Shown one piece after another: positions 24,439 through 36,561 of a DNA stretch of 64,000 nt. Positions within the stretch are counted from its first letter, which is position 1, and each line of letters opens with the position of its first letter. The stretch covers positions 124,001-188,000 of the forward strand of contig PQWQ01000027.1 in assembly GCA_002943765.1 (NCBI GenBank), written 5' to 3'. The stretch is from Psoroptes ovis. Taxonomy: Eukaryota > Arthropoda > Arachnida > Sarcoptiformes > Psoroptidae. The notes beneath the pieces are model-generated. The model had not been told where the DNA came from, made no database searches, and worked only from the letters and a program-made list of their open reading frames with translations. The position numbers were made by a program, and so were the translations under genes.

Positions 24439-27400
24439 AAAAATTGCCTTATTGCTTTGATTTTTTGGAAAAAATTGCCTTACTATAGCCTTTGCTTTTT
24501 TGAAAAAATTGCCTTACTATAGCCTTTGCTTTTTTTTGAAAAAATTGCCTTACTATAGCTTTCTTTTTTTTATTGCCTTTGCTTTTTTTTTGAAAAAATT
24601 GCCAGTCTATTGCCTTTGATTTTTTGAAAAAATTGCCTTACTATAGCCTTTGCTTTTTTTTTGAAAAAATTGCCAGTCTATTGCCTTTGCTTTTTTTTTG
24701 AAAAAATTGCCAGTCTATTGCCTTTGCTTTTTTTTGAAAAAATTGCCAGTCTATTGCCTTTGCTTTTTTTTGAAAAAAGATGGCAGTGGATAGCCTTTGA
24801 TTTTTTTGAAAAAATTGCCTTACTATAGCCTTTGCTTTTTTTGAAAAAAGATGGCAGTGGATAGCCTTTGATTTTTTAGAAAAAATTGCCAGTCTATTGC
24901 TTTTGATTTTTTGGAAAAAATTGCCTTACTATAGCCTTTGCTTTTTTTTGAAAAAATTGCCAGTCTATTGCTTTTGATTTTTTGGAAAAAATTGCCTTAC
25001 TATAGCCTTTGCTTTTTTTTGAAAAAATTGCCAGTCTATTGCCTTTGATTTTTTGGAAAAAATTGCCTTACTATAGCCTTTGCTTTTTTTTGAAAAAATT
25101 GCCAGTCTATTGCCTTTGATTTTTTGGAAAAAATTGCCTTACTATAGCCTTTGCTTTTTTTTGAAAAAATTGCCAGTCTATAGCCTTTGATTTTTTGGAA
25201 AAAATTGCCTTACTATAGCCTTTGATTTTTTTGAAAAAATTGCCTTACTATAGCCTTTGCTTTTTTTTTGAAAAAATTGCCAGTCTATTGCCTTTGCTTT
25301 TTTTTTGAAAAAATTGCCAGTCTATTGCCTTTGCTTTTTTTTTGAAAAAATTGCCAGTCTATAGCCTTTGATTTTTTGGAAAAAATTGCCTTACTATAGC
25401 CTTTGCTTTTTTTGAAAAAATTGCCAGTCTATTGCCTTTGATTTTTTTGAAAAAATTGCCAGTCTATTGCCTTTGATTTTTTTGAAAAAATTGCCAGTCT
25501 ATTGCCTTTGCTTTTTTTTGAAAAAATTGCCTTACTATAGCCTTTGATTTTTTGGAAAAAATTGCCTTACTATAGCCTTTGCTTTTTTTGAAAAAATTGC
25601 CAGTCTATTGCCTTTGATTTTTTTGAAAAAATTGCCAGTCTATAGCCTTTGCTTTTTTTTGAAAAAATTGCCATTCTATTGCCTTTGATTTTTTTGAAAA
25701 AATTGCCAGTCTATAGCCTTTGCTTTTTCTTGAAAAAAGATGGCAGTGGATAGCCTTTGCTTTTTTTTGAAAAAATTGCCTTACTATAGCCTTTGCTTTT
25801 TTTTGAAAAAAGATGGCAGTGGATAGCCTTTGATTTTTTTGAAAAAATTGCCAGTCTATAGCCTTTGTTTTTTTTTTGAAAAAAGATGGCAGTGGATAGC
25901 CTTTGCTTTTTTTTGAAAAAATTGCCAGTCTATTGCCTTTGATTTTTTTGAAAAAATTGCCAGTCTATAGCCTTTGTTTTTTTTTTGAAAAAAGATGGCA
26001 GTGGATAGCCTTTGCTTTTTTTTGAAAAAATTGCCAGTCTATTGCCTTTGATTTTTTTGAAAAAATTGCCAGTCTATAGCCTTTGCTTTTTTTTGAAAAA
26101 AGATGGCAGTGGATAGCCTTTGCTTTTTTTTGAAAAAATTGCCAGTCTATTGCCTTTGATTTTTTTGAAAAAATTGCCAGTCTATAGCCTTTGCTTTTTT
26201 TTGAAAAAAGATGGCAGTGGATAGCCTTTGATTTTTTAGAAAAAATTGCCTTACTATAGCCTTTGATTTTTTGGAAAAAATTGCCTTACTATAGCCTTTG
26301 CTTTTTTTGAAAAAATTGCCAGTCTATTGCCTTTGATTTTTTTGAAAAAATTGCCAGTCTATAGCCTTTGCTTTTTTTTGAAAAAAGATGGCAGTGGATA
26401 GCCTTTGCTTTTTTTTGAAAAAATTGCCAGTCTATTGCCTTTGATTTTTTAGAAAAAATTGCCAGTCTATTGCCTTTGATTTTTTTGAAAAAATTGCCTT
26501 ACTATAGCCTTTGCTTTTTTTGAAAAAATTGCCTTACTATAGCCTTTGATTTTTTAGAAAAAATTGCCAGTCTATAGCCTTTGCTTTTTTTTGAAAAAAT
26601 TGCCAGTCTATTGCCTTTGCTTTTTTTTGAAAAAATTGCCAGTCTATTGCCTTTGATTTTTTTGAAAAAATTGCCTTACTATAGCCTTTGCTTTTTTTGA
26701 AAAAATTGCCTTACTATAGCCTTTGATTTTTTGGAAAAAATTGCCTTACTATAGCCTTTGCTTTTTTTGAAAAAATTGCCAGTCTATTGCCTTTGATTTT
26801 TTTGAAAAAATTGCCTTACTATAGCCTTTGCTTTTTTTGAAAAAATTGCCTTACTATAGCCTTTGATTTTTTGGAAAAAATTGCCTTACTATAGCCTTTG
26901 CTTTTTTTGAAAAAATTGCCAGTCTATTGCCTTTGATTTTTTTGAAAAAATTGCCTTACTATAGCCTTTGCTTTTTTTGAAAAAATTGCCTTACTATAGC
27001 CTTTGATTTTTTGGAAAAAATTGCCTTACTATAGCCTTTGCTTTTTTTGAAAAAATTGCCAGTCTATTGCCTTTGATTTTTTTGAAAAAATTGCCAGTCT
27101 ATAGCCTTTGATTTTTTTGAAAAAATTGCCAGTCTATTGCCTTTGATTTTTTTGAAAAAATTGCCAGTCTATTGCCTTTGCTTTTTTTTGAAAAAATTGC
27201 CTTACTATAGCCTTTGATTTTTTGGAAAAAATTGCCTTACTATAGCCTTTGCTTTTTTTGAAAAAATTGCCAGTCTATTGCCTTTGATTTTTTTGAAAAA
27301 ATTGCCAGTCTATAGCCTTTGATTTTTTTGAAAAAATTGCCAGTCTATTGCCTTTGATTTTTTTGAAAAAATTGCCAGTCTATTGCCTTTGATTTTTTTG

Positions 27401-27884
27401 AAAAAATTGCCTTACTATAGCCTTTGCTTTTTTTGAAAAAAGATGGCAGTGGATAGCCTTTGATTTTTTTGAAAAAATTGCCAGTCTATTGCCTTTGATT
27501 TTTTGGAAAAAATTGCCTTACTATAGCCTTTGATTTTTTTGAAAAAATTGCCTTACTATAGCCTTTGCTTTTTTTGAAAAAATTGCCTTACTATAGCCTT
27601 TGCTTTTTTTGAAAAAATTGCCTTACTATAGCCTTTGATTTTTTGGAAAAAATTGCCTTACTATAGCCTTTGCTTTTTTTGAAAAAATTGCCTTACTATT
27701 GCCTTTGATTTTTTTGAAAAATTCGAAAATTTCCACGTACTATAGTCTTAGATTTTTTCGAAAAATTCGAAAATTTCCACGTACTATAGTCTTAGATTTT
27801 TTCGATTTTTTGAAAAATTTCGACGATGGATTGCCTTAGATTTTTTCTAAAAATTCAAAAATTTTCACGTACTATAGCCTTATT
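23118..27884. repeat. 4.7 kb T/A-tract minisatellite with higher-order structure
   Basis: Tandem units of about 35-37 bp have the form T6-9 GAAAAAA, a short core, then GCCTTTG(C/A). Three cores alternate: TTGCCTTACTATAGCC, TTGCCAGTCTATTGCC and GATGGCAGTGGATAGCC. Higher-order repeats are visible: the GATTTTTTGG subunit recurs at 26725, 26865 and 27005 with an exact 140 bp period, and a longer block recurs near 23600, 24067 and 24870. Both ends carry diverged units with TTCGAAAATTTCCACGTACT, while the centre is homogenised, as expected from unequal exchange. Every unit has a T-run/A-run mini-palindrome. Open frames here (23230, 23626, 24277) come from the periodic repeat and are not genes. Confidence 0.95.
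24351..24437. repeat. Uninterrupted 87-nt poly(T) tract inside the minisatellite
   Basis: A run of T from 24351 to 24437 in an array position where units normally have 7-9 T. It may be real slippage expansion or a long-read or assembly error; its length is likely polymorphic. Confidence 0.85.
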
Positions 27885-27888
27885 AAAA

Positions 27889-28016
27889 TCAAACTTTTGT
27901 GATTTGTTTTTCAACAAACTTTATTTGAGATGAATACTTTTCATTGTAGTCAATATACAAATTTTTTCTTCATTTCCAAATTTTAAATAAACGAATAATA
28001 TTTGAATGGATGAAAT
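27889..28016. repeat. Right copy of ~130 bp direct repeat flanking the minisatellite
   Basis: The direct counterpart of 22976-23110 (same orientation, several substitutions and short indels). It ends about 220 bp from the kindlin stop codon on the opposite strand. Confidence 0.8.
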
Positions 28017-28233
28017 AATATCAAATAACAAATAATTTTAGGCATAAAATCGATCGAAAATAAAATTTAGTTTTGTACAAAAAATTTCTAAATAAATTTG
28101 ACTTAGTGTTCAACTCTTCACATTTCGACAAGATTAATGTGCCATCTCGTTGAAAAACTTTGATTGCATGTCGAATGCAAAGTGTTCAATTACCAAAATA
28201 TAATTATTTGAATAAGTTGACAATATTTCTATT

Positions 28234-30765
28234 TTATTTGACCATTAATCCATGATGAAGATTAGCCCATGCTTCTCGACGACACATTGCAATATGATCA
28301 TCTTCATCATCTTCATTCTGTAAATCATCATCATTCCAGCCTCCGGTCAATTTTAAAAATTGTTCTTCATTGAAACCATCATTAATTTGATTACCTCGCA
28401 TTGACATATAAATATAGCCACCAATAAATTCATGTATTACTTTACAATCAGCACTGATACATTCGAATTCAAGTGTTTCATCACGAAAATTAATTGACAT
28501 TCTTTTCACTTCCCAATTGATATTCCAATTGATCATTGTTTTATAGCGCCATGTTTTACGTAATGAACCATTATTTATATCAATCAATACTAATTTATCA
28601 GGCATTGCTCCAAGAAGATCCTAGAAATGATAGATTAATATTTTTTAAAATTACAATTTAAATAAAGTAAAAGACATACCTCTTTCTTTGATTTATGAAA
28701 TCTTACAACAAACAATGTGATGGCATAATCGGTCAATTTTTGACAAAATTTAATAAAATTCATTTGTGCTTCAATCAATGAATTATCACTGAACATTTCA
28801 CTGGCTGTTTTGATCTTGGCCAATATCTATATGTTCGGTAATCAAATTCGAATTAGTTCGAGTTGGTCATTCATTCAATTAATGAAAATTACCTGTTCTT
28901 TTGATCTACGTTTTAAAAATCTTGGCGATATGAATTGCTGTAAATCAATTTCTGAATTTTTCAATTCTTGTTTATTGATCGATTTAGGTGTTTTCGAAAC
29001 TTTTGATTGAATTTTCAACAATTTTAATGTATCATTATATTGTTCATTATATGATGGATGTGCCATTGTATGACCAAGACTTGCTTGTTTACACGCTGCA
29101 AACCATCGAGCATATTGATCTTCATTCGAACATTTGATCAAATAATTTACATTTCTATTTTTTGAATCAATTATTTGAAAACAAAATCTTTGTTGACTTG
29201 CCATTACATTCGGTCTGATTTCACAATTAATCATATTCAAAATAATTTCTGGTTCTTTTGCTGGATTTCTTGAATGTTCATCACAATCTTGTGGTCGATA
29301 TGCATACAAGGTAGTTTCTTTAAAAATGGCAAAATATCTACGATCACCTGATAATGTTGATTTAATTCGAGCTAATGTTGATATTCCATTCATATTTTGA
29401 CAAGTGATTTTCAATTCACCATTCAGCTGTGGTATTGTTAACATGCGTACTCTTCTATTGGATAATTCATTCGTAAGACTAGTTGTTTGTAATTCTTTTT
29501 CCAATGTTTCCAGCGCACAATCAACTTCATCGATATCATTGTTCGATGATGTTGATGATGATATTGTTGATAATGAACCATTATTATTATTGTTATTATT
29601 ATTATTAAAACATTTAGAACCATTATTAATGTGACCATGATTATGATGATGATGTAATCCATTACCATTTTGATTAAAGGTTGTTGTTGTTGAAAATCTA
29701 TCATTTTGCCCGCTACAATAACCAACTTGAAGCATAATACCGGCCATCGTATACATTTCATCTTCATTACATGAAATTTCTTCTTGTAAAATATTTAATT
29801 TAAGATTTTCATAAATATAATTGATACGTGATAATTCTGTTGGTTTCAAATCATAAAATGTATAATATTTAATACGTAATAATAATAAATCATTTTCACA
29901 AACATCTTGTTCAAATAATGAAATAGATGAATTAAGCCATGCTGAATTGAGGCGTGCTTTTTCTATCGATGTTTTTGGATGTGGTAATATTAATTTAAAT
30001 GTTTGTTTAAGATCATTATTGCTGGGGTTATTTGTTCCAGTTAAGCTATGATTTGAATCATTAATTGATGAACCATTTGATGATATTGTTGCATATGATT
30101 TTTGTGATAGAAGGCTACCATTTGAATGATTAATTGTATTATTATTATAAATGTTATTATTATTATTATTGTGATTATGATTATTACTAGATTTTTGTGT
30201 ACGTGATATTGTTGCCGCCGGATACCTTTGCAATGGACTTGCACTTAAATGATGATTATTTTGTTTCAATTGTTGATTAGTCAATGGCCTTGCTAATGAC
30301 CATTCTTCTGGATGATTAATTTCAATCATTTGACATAGTTTCATTACTGCTTGTAATACATTTACTGAAAAATCAACTTTCAACTCTTGTACATTTAAAT
30401 CTGGAAATTGTATTTGAAGGGTTTGATGCATTGTACGAAATTCTAGCGAATTGCCAGCACAAACATCAACTTGATCTAATGTCATTTGACAATTTTTTAG
30501 CCAACGTTTTTTTTCAGGCCACCAAATTGCATAATCAGACCAATCATTATGTCCACCTATGATTTGATTTGATTCGAGCAATTAATTGATTTTGATTATT
30601 TAAAAAAAAACAAAACAAAAACATACCAACTTCTTGACCAATTAAGGCCATAACATGACCAATACTATAATTACCGCGTACACGAATTTTAACATCATCC
30701 GAAACATTTTCCGAATCATGATAAACCTTGACATTTAATGTCCAGGTTCGATCGTTTTTTTCCAT
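28234..30765 (-). CDS. Kindlin (fermitin / UNC-112 family) integrin activator
   Basis: Four exons on the minus strand: 30765-30627, 30556-28893, 28826-28680 and 28620-28234, about 778 residues. Kindlins bind integrin beta tails through F3 and membranes through F0 and a PH domain inserted in F2. Visible: F0 with DWSDYAIWWPEKKRWL (residues ~50-66); F1 ending NHPEEWSLARP; an Asn-rich F1 loop in place of the vertebrate Lys-rich one; F2 with AWLNSSISLFEQDVCENDLL and KYYTFYDLKP; the PH core (RRYFAIFKETTLYAYR); and F3 with CKVIHEFIGGYI. Vertebrate kindlins have Gln-Trp at the integrin-binding site; here it reads NW (about residues 681-682). The family normally ends near KLTGGW, but this protein continues for ~37 acidic residues. 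The AATAAA overlapping the stop codon may be the poly(A) signal. Antisense frames are shadows. Confidence 0.93.
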
Positions 30766-31452
30766 TTTTTTAAAATTTATTTTTTTTTAAAATTCAAAAG
30801 CTTGAGGTTATGGGTTCAATGAAAAAATGTAAAATATCTATAATTTTAAATCGAAATAGACAAAAATTGATAATAAAATTAAAACGATTGTACAATGAAC
30901 AAATTGTAAAAAGGAAATTGATTTCACAATATCATTAATATCAACCAACCAACCAACACAAATGTACGTCAGTGATGATTGAAAGGAAATTGAATTTTTG
31001 TTTTATTAATTTTGAAATTGAATTTTTTAATTGTAAATTTAACAAGGATAATTCAAAGTAATTTACGAAATTTTTCCGTTCATTTTCTATGGAGAACAAC
31101 AACAATCAATAGACCATATTGTGCACCGGTAAGAACTAGATTGGAAATACATTAAACCAAATCAAATCAAATGAATGAATGCTTGTTCTTCCTTTATGTG
31201 TGACATGTATGCTTGTTGCTTGTTGTCAATGCTAATAATCATTATAAACTTGATCATTTGATTAATCATGAGTTTATTAATAAGTGAAATACATTGAGAT
31301 ACACAGAGACACAGAGATACAGAGAGAGATTAAATGCGGTTTTCTCACGACGATGTCAGCATGGAGATGATGGCCCTCATGGAAAACAAACAAACAAACG
31401 ATAGTCATTGTTATATGGAGACTATAGTCAAGCACAAATACATGGCAAAATA

Positions 31453-31535
31453 TTAGGTTGTCCGATAAGTTTTTGCCGATTTTCTTTCGAGTTTCCCTAT
31501 GGATATAACCGGCAAAAACTTTTCGGACAACCTAA
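31453..31535. mobile_element. Mariner-like hairpin MITE, type B
   Basis: TTAGGTTGTCCGATAAGTTT to CTTTTCGGACAACCTAA, TA at the left border. Confidence 0.85.
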
Positions 31536-31778
31536 ATAAAATGTTATCAATATTTGGAGTGGTTGTTGTTGTTATTATTTTGGAAAATTATTGATGATAA
31601 TAATTCAAACAAATCATCAAACCAACAAAATTGACAATTACATTGTTGTAGTTGCTATCTCATTAATTTGAACTAAATTTCATTTGAATTTTGCTTCAAA
31701 TTATCTTCAATTTCAAATGATGATGATGATACATACATACCACCGGTAGTGTGGTGACAAATTATTTTAATTATATAT

Positions 31779-31858
31779 AAAATTGTCCGAAAAGTTTTGG
31801 CCGATTTTTATGAGCAAAACTAATCAATAAGCCGAATGAACTTTTCGTACAATTTGAT
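31779..31858. mobile_element. Mariner-like hairpin MITE, type A, diverged
   Basis: AAAATTGTCCGAAAAGTTTT to CTTTTCGTACAATTTGA; interior AATAAGCCGAATGAACT. Confidence 0.7.
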
Positions 31859-32507
31859 ATATTAGTTTATAATTATTATTATTATTGTTTTATTAAATTT
31901 TTCAAATTGTCGTCATTAATAAATATTGACAAATATACAGAAAATAATAAAATAATAATAAAAGATTAAATGACAGCTTACTATGGATGAAGGAATGGGA
32001 AAAAAAATGAAAATTTCAAAGTCCATTTGTATGATAATATGCATCAAATAAAATGTATCATTTTTTTGTCATTTATTGGTTTTGTTTTAATATTTAAGCT
32101 TGTTTGACACATTCATCCATCTATCCATTCACATGCACACATCATATGATTCGATCCAAATAAATGGATTTAGTTTGTTTGTGTATTCAATTTTTTGAGA
32201 TAAATAAATACAAAAAATTGAAAAGTACTCGAGATATAATTTTTTTTTGAGGGCTATAACTTGTCATATGATTTAGTATATGTTCCATTCATTCATTCAT
32301 CCATTCATTGATTCACTCAATCAAAACTGATTAATGGATTAATTAAATATAAATGTTTTGAATGGATGAATGGATATAGATGGATAAATGGATAAGAATG
32401 AAATTGAAAAGGTTATAGAAAAGCTCTAAAAAAATACATGATTAGTATCATTATTATCGTCGATATATCAAACTCGATAACATTGAAAATAATAAGAGCA
32501 ATTATTA

Positions 32508-32587
32508 TTAGATTGTCCTAAAAGTTTTCGCTGATTATATCATAGGAAATCATGAAAAAATCGGCAAAAACTTATCGGACAATCTAA
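32508..32587. mobile_element. Mariner-like hairpin MITE, type B
   Basis: TTAGATTGTCCTAAAAGTTT to CTTATCGGACAATCTAA; both termini share the GATTG/CAATC change, so they remain complementary. Confidence 0.8.
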
Positions 32588-32995
32588 AATACATCATCAT
32601 CCACATCGTTTGAAGCATCCATCAAGGATGTTGCGAAGCTAAATTTATAACAAAAATTTTCCCTTCATTCATTTGAGTATTCCGGCAAAATAAATGATAC
32701 AAGGGATCATCATTTAGTGTGGGGACCGACCATGTCAAAGATAGAAATGGAGAAATTATACAATCTATGTATCAAATACATTAGAAATGATGATCATAGT
32801 CATCATGATAAATTGACCGTATACCGACACACAAAAAAAAATTCAATTTCATTGATTTATTATCATCATATATAATATATCAGTGTTCATTTAGTTTCAC
32901 TTTGGGAAATTGAATTTATTTCTATTTTCATACATATATTTTCTCTATTTATTAAGCAAATTACACAACAGTCTATAACTGTTATTACAGGATTT

Positions 32996-33109
32996 TAAGT
33001 TTTAATTCAGAGTTTTAAAGTTGATTTTCGTAATTTCACGGTATGAAATTGCATACAAAACTACGAAATTCAATTTTAAAACTCTGAATTAAAACTTGAA
33101 ACTTTGTAA
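32996..33109. mobile_element. Palindromic MITE, type C (short form)
   Basis: TACAGGATTTTAAGTTTTAA to TTAAAACTTGAAACTTTGTA; TA at both ends. Confidence 0.8.
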
Positions 33110-33599
33110 GTAAATTACAACTGTTTATACTGTTATTTATTCAGTTTTTCTATTTCGCAATTTCTTATGGCAAATTAATATTATTAAATTTATTTCATAT
33201 TCGGGTAATCATGAAAATAATTCATGGTCATTGATTTTCAATGTTTTCGGATGTAAAAATAAATTCAAACACAAACAAGACACAAACAAATGGAAAATAA
33301 ATTTAAAATTTGAAAATAATGGCGGGATTTTTTCTTAGTCTTTGGCTTTTGTTCAATTTTAAGATTTTGATTAAGTTGATATTGAAAAGTTAAAATTTTA
33401 AATTTCTTGGATGCAAAAGTCAATGACCAAATGCTATTCTTAAGTTGAACTTGAGTCTATTTGTCTTCGCAGAGAGAGGGTCGGTGGCAAGATGAGAAAT
33501 TATTTTCAATGAACATTTACACAATGAAAAACAATTGAAATTGAAATATTTACTTTGATTTTTTCATTTCAACAATTCACAAGATGTTATTTGTTCAAT

Positions 33600-33721
33600 A
33601 TGGGTTTCAAGTTTTAATTCAGAGTTTTAAAATTCAATTTCGTAGTTTTACCGATTTAAAATTGCAGTCAAAATTACGAAAATCAATTTGAAAACTACGA
33701 ATTAAAACTTGAAACCTTGTA
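33600..33721. mobile_element. Palindromic MITE, type C (short form)
   Basis: GGGTTTCAAGTTTTAATTCA to GAATTAAAACTTGAAACCTT then GTA. Confidence 0.8.
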
Positions 33722-34433
33722 AATATTTGAATATTCAAACATATATATATTTACCCGGTTTCGTTTGCATAAATTGAAATGAATGTCGGTAAATGCAAAT
33801 CTTTAAGAAAAATCAATTCAACTGTGGCTGCTGCTAGTCGTATTTTGTCGATGATTGAATGAATGATATTGAATCATAAAATACACAAGTACACATTCAT
33901 CAAAAGAAATATTTGGGAAAAATCGACACCACACCTGTCAAAAATTGTTGCAATCATTTTTGGTTGTTGAATTGTACAAGTGTATGCAAGTGTATTGAGA
34001 GTGATGATTAACTGTGTGTTTGTGTGTGTGATGATTAACTCTATGTATGTATGCACAATGGATTATTTTCGTATGATGATGCACCATAAATGCGTGAGAT
34101 TATTGTTGGTTGTTATTGGCTGTTGTGGCGTAGATATTGATATTTACATTTTTGACAATTTACAATCAAGTGATTGTTGAATCAATCAAAAAATTGATTG
34201 CCATAGAAATCCTATGGAAACTGATTAAATGCTGGAAAAATTGGACAAAAATTATTTGCGAATCAATCTTGTAATGATGTTTGATTTATTTTCATTGAAA
34301 TGATTGTAAATGATATGCCAACAAACATATGTGTCAATATATGAAATGATACTACCGATATATGGATGAATATCAAATCAACAAAATTTCAGATCTTTGG
34401 TTTTTATTTTCTGGTTGACAAATAACAAAAAAA

Positions 34434-34556
34434 TACAGAGTTTCAAGTTTTAATTCATAGTTTTAAAATTGAATTTCGTAGTTTTGAATGTAATTTTCAA
34501 CGGTGAAATTACGAAATTCAATTTTAAAACTACGAAATAAAACTTGAAACCCAGTA
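34434..34556. mobile_element. Palindromic MITE, type C (short form)
   Basis: TACAGAGTTTCAAGTTTTAA to AAAACTTGAAACCCAGTA; TA at both ends. Confidence 0.8.
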
Positions 34557-34764
34557 ACAATAATTAATGCTTCGATGACGACTTTGTCATTTTGAAAAAT
34601 TTGATATTTTTTTTTTACAAAACACAATGTAATTCAGAAATGTAAATCACATTCAAATAGACACAAAATATCACATACCACCAAAATTTCCCATTGACGA
34701 AAACAATTGACGACGATGTTGTTGTTTCTATTGTGTATGTGATTCATGTGTCATAATTTTTATA

Positions 34765-34845
34765 TTAGGTTGTCCGAAAAGTTCATTCGGCTTAATCAAT
34801 AGAGTTGCTACATGAAAATCGGCTAGAACTTTTCGGACAACCTAA
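34765..34845. mobile_element. Mariner-like hairpin MITE, type A (inverted interior)
   Basis: TTAGGTTGTCCGAAAAGTTC to ACTTTTCGGACAACCTAA; a well preserved copy close to the consensus. Confidence 0.9.
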
Positions 34846-35436
34846 ATGTATTAAATATATTCACATATTGTATGACATAGTTTTTTTTTGTTGGTTGAAG
34901 GTCAACCATTCATTCATTAATGAGGATAATCTAATTCTCTGAAACTAGAAACTCATCACAAAACTTCAAGGGACAAGTACCGTTTGAAAATAATAGGAGT
35001 AGGTGGAGCAAATAAAACAAAAAACAAATGTTTTTGGCTGTGTAATTTGACACCAGAAATAATTGAAATTGAATTAAATGAAAATAACACTTGACCATTT
35101 GACCAAAAATTGGTCATATTTCATTCAATATTGGTCATTGAATATCATTAAGATCGACGGAAATTGAAATTAGACCCGAATTGCCTTAGGATTAGCACCG
35201 AAATCATTCGAAATTTTACAGATTTTACATAGAAAACACATATTCAATGATTAATTAAAATTAATTTGACAAATTTAATTTAATTCAATTCAATTTAATT
35301 GGTACAAAAAGTGGTAAATCATCATCATCATAAGCATCATAATTGAAACTATGATTCAGAGTTCATTTATTATAATATTAATTAATTCATATTCAAACTG
35401 TCTCTCTCTCTCTCTCACATTTTTATTCACAAATTA

Positions 35437-35516
35437 TTAGGTTATCCGATAAGTTTTTGCCAATTTTTTCATGATTATCTACGATATAATCGGCAAAAAC
35501 TTTTCGGACAACTTAA
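35437..35516. mobile_element. Mariner-like hairpin MITE, type B
   Basis: TTAGGTTATCCGATAAGTTT to CTTTTCGGACAACTTAA, bordered by TA; interior TACGATATAATCGGC. Confidence 0.85.
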
Positions 35517-36481
35517 TAATTTACAAAATTTCTAATGTGATTTGTCATCGTTTAATTTGTTGTTAAATATCAGATCAGATAAACACTGATCGAAATCATG
35601 TCCGATGAGTGTTTTGAATTCAAAAAAAAAAAAAAATGTGAAAACTTCAATTTCACATTTTTGAAATTAGAACTAGAACACATCGCTTATAAACATACAT
35701 ACATACACAGATATATAATGATTATGATTAACGGCACAATTTTTGTTTTTTTAAATTCAGTTGTTAATGTTGATTATGATGATGTAAATCATAATTGAAC
35801 TGTCAATCAAACGAAATGAAATTATTTTACATTCAAACGAACGATAATAATTAATGAATGATGTCTAAATCAACAACATTCGATTCGATTGATCTAAAAT
35901 AGCAACAGCACACTCAAACATTAGGTTGGTAAAACTGAAGCAACGATTGATGATGAATATAATGATATTGATAATGCAGTTATATATTTTCAATATTTTG
36001 AGTTTTTAATTTTTTTTTTTTTTTGTAATTCAGAGATATCAACAATGCAACAGCTATATGTGTTCAGTGGTGTGTGTGTGCGTGCATTATGCGAGATATG
36101 GTTCGATGTTTGTCAAATAAACAAAATTATCAAAAACATTGCTGCTATGCACACACTGAGCAGTATCAATGGTGAAAAAATGATGATGATGATGATGATG
36201 TAAATTGAATAAAAATAAATTATGATTATGACCGAAATTAATTCAACATTTTACAATCGTTTCTTTCATTCAACTTGTCAATGGTCATAAATTTTTCAAT
36301 AATTCTTGCTTCAATGAATGAATGGAGTTTGTTCGATGGACATTTAAATTTCAAATGAACAATTTCGATGGTGAAAAAAAAAATTGGTGAAAACAGAGAT
36401 GCAAAACTTAGCCAAAATTAAAATAAAACTTCAAGGTTATTTGATTATTATTAAATGAATGAATATTTATTGGTTGAAACG

Positions 36482-36561
36482 TTAGACTGTCCGGAAAGTT
36501 TTTGTCGATTATATCGTAGGGAATAATGAAAAAATCGGCAAGAACTTATCGAACAACATAA
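36482..36561. mobile_element. Mariner-like hairpin MITE, type B
   Basis: TTAGACTGTCCGGAAAGTTT to CTTATCGAACAACATAA. Confidence 0.8.

Noticed and set aside
23230..24522. Open reading frames of 66-90 codons in the minisatellite (FFEKIASLLP repeats)
   Set aside because: They arise from unit length staying near a multiple of three; they contain no protein-like variation and appear only where units are homogeneous.
23118..27884. CRISPR-like regular repeats
   Set aside because: Units are contiguous variants of one another, with no unique spacers, in a eukaryotic context; it is a minisatellite.
29404..29634. Plus-strand frame opposite kindlin exon 2
   Set aside because: It is the antisense of an Asn/Ser-rich coding stretch (Leu runs from AAT repeats), with no independent support.
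35922..35940. TTAGGTTGG string as a further MITE
   Set aside because: Only a terminus-like half is present and no complementary right end lies within 100 bp.
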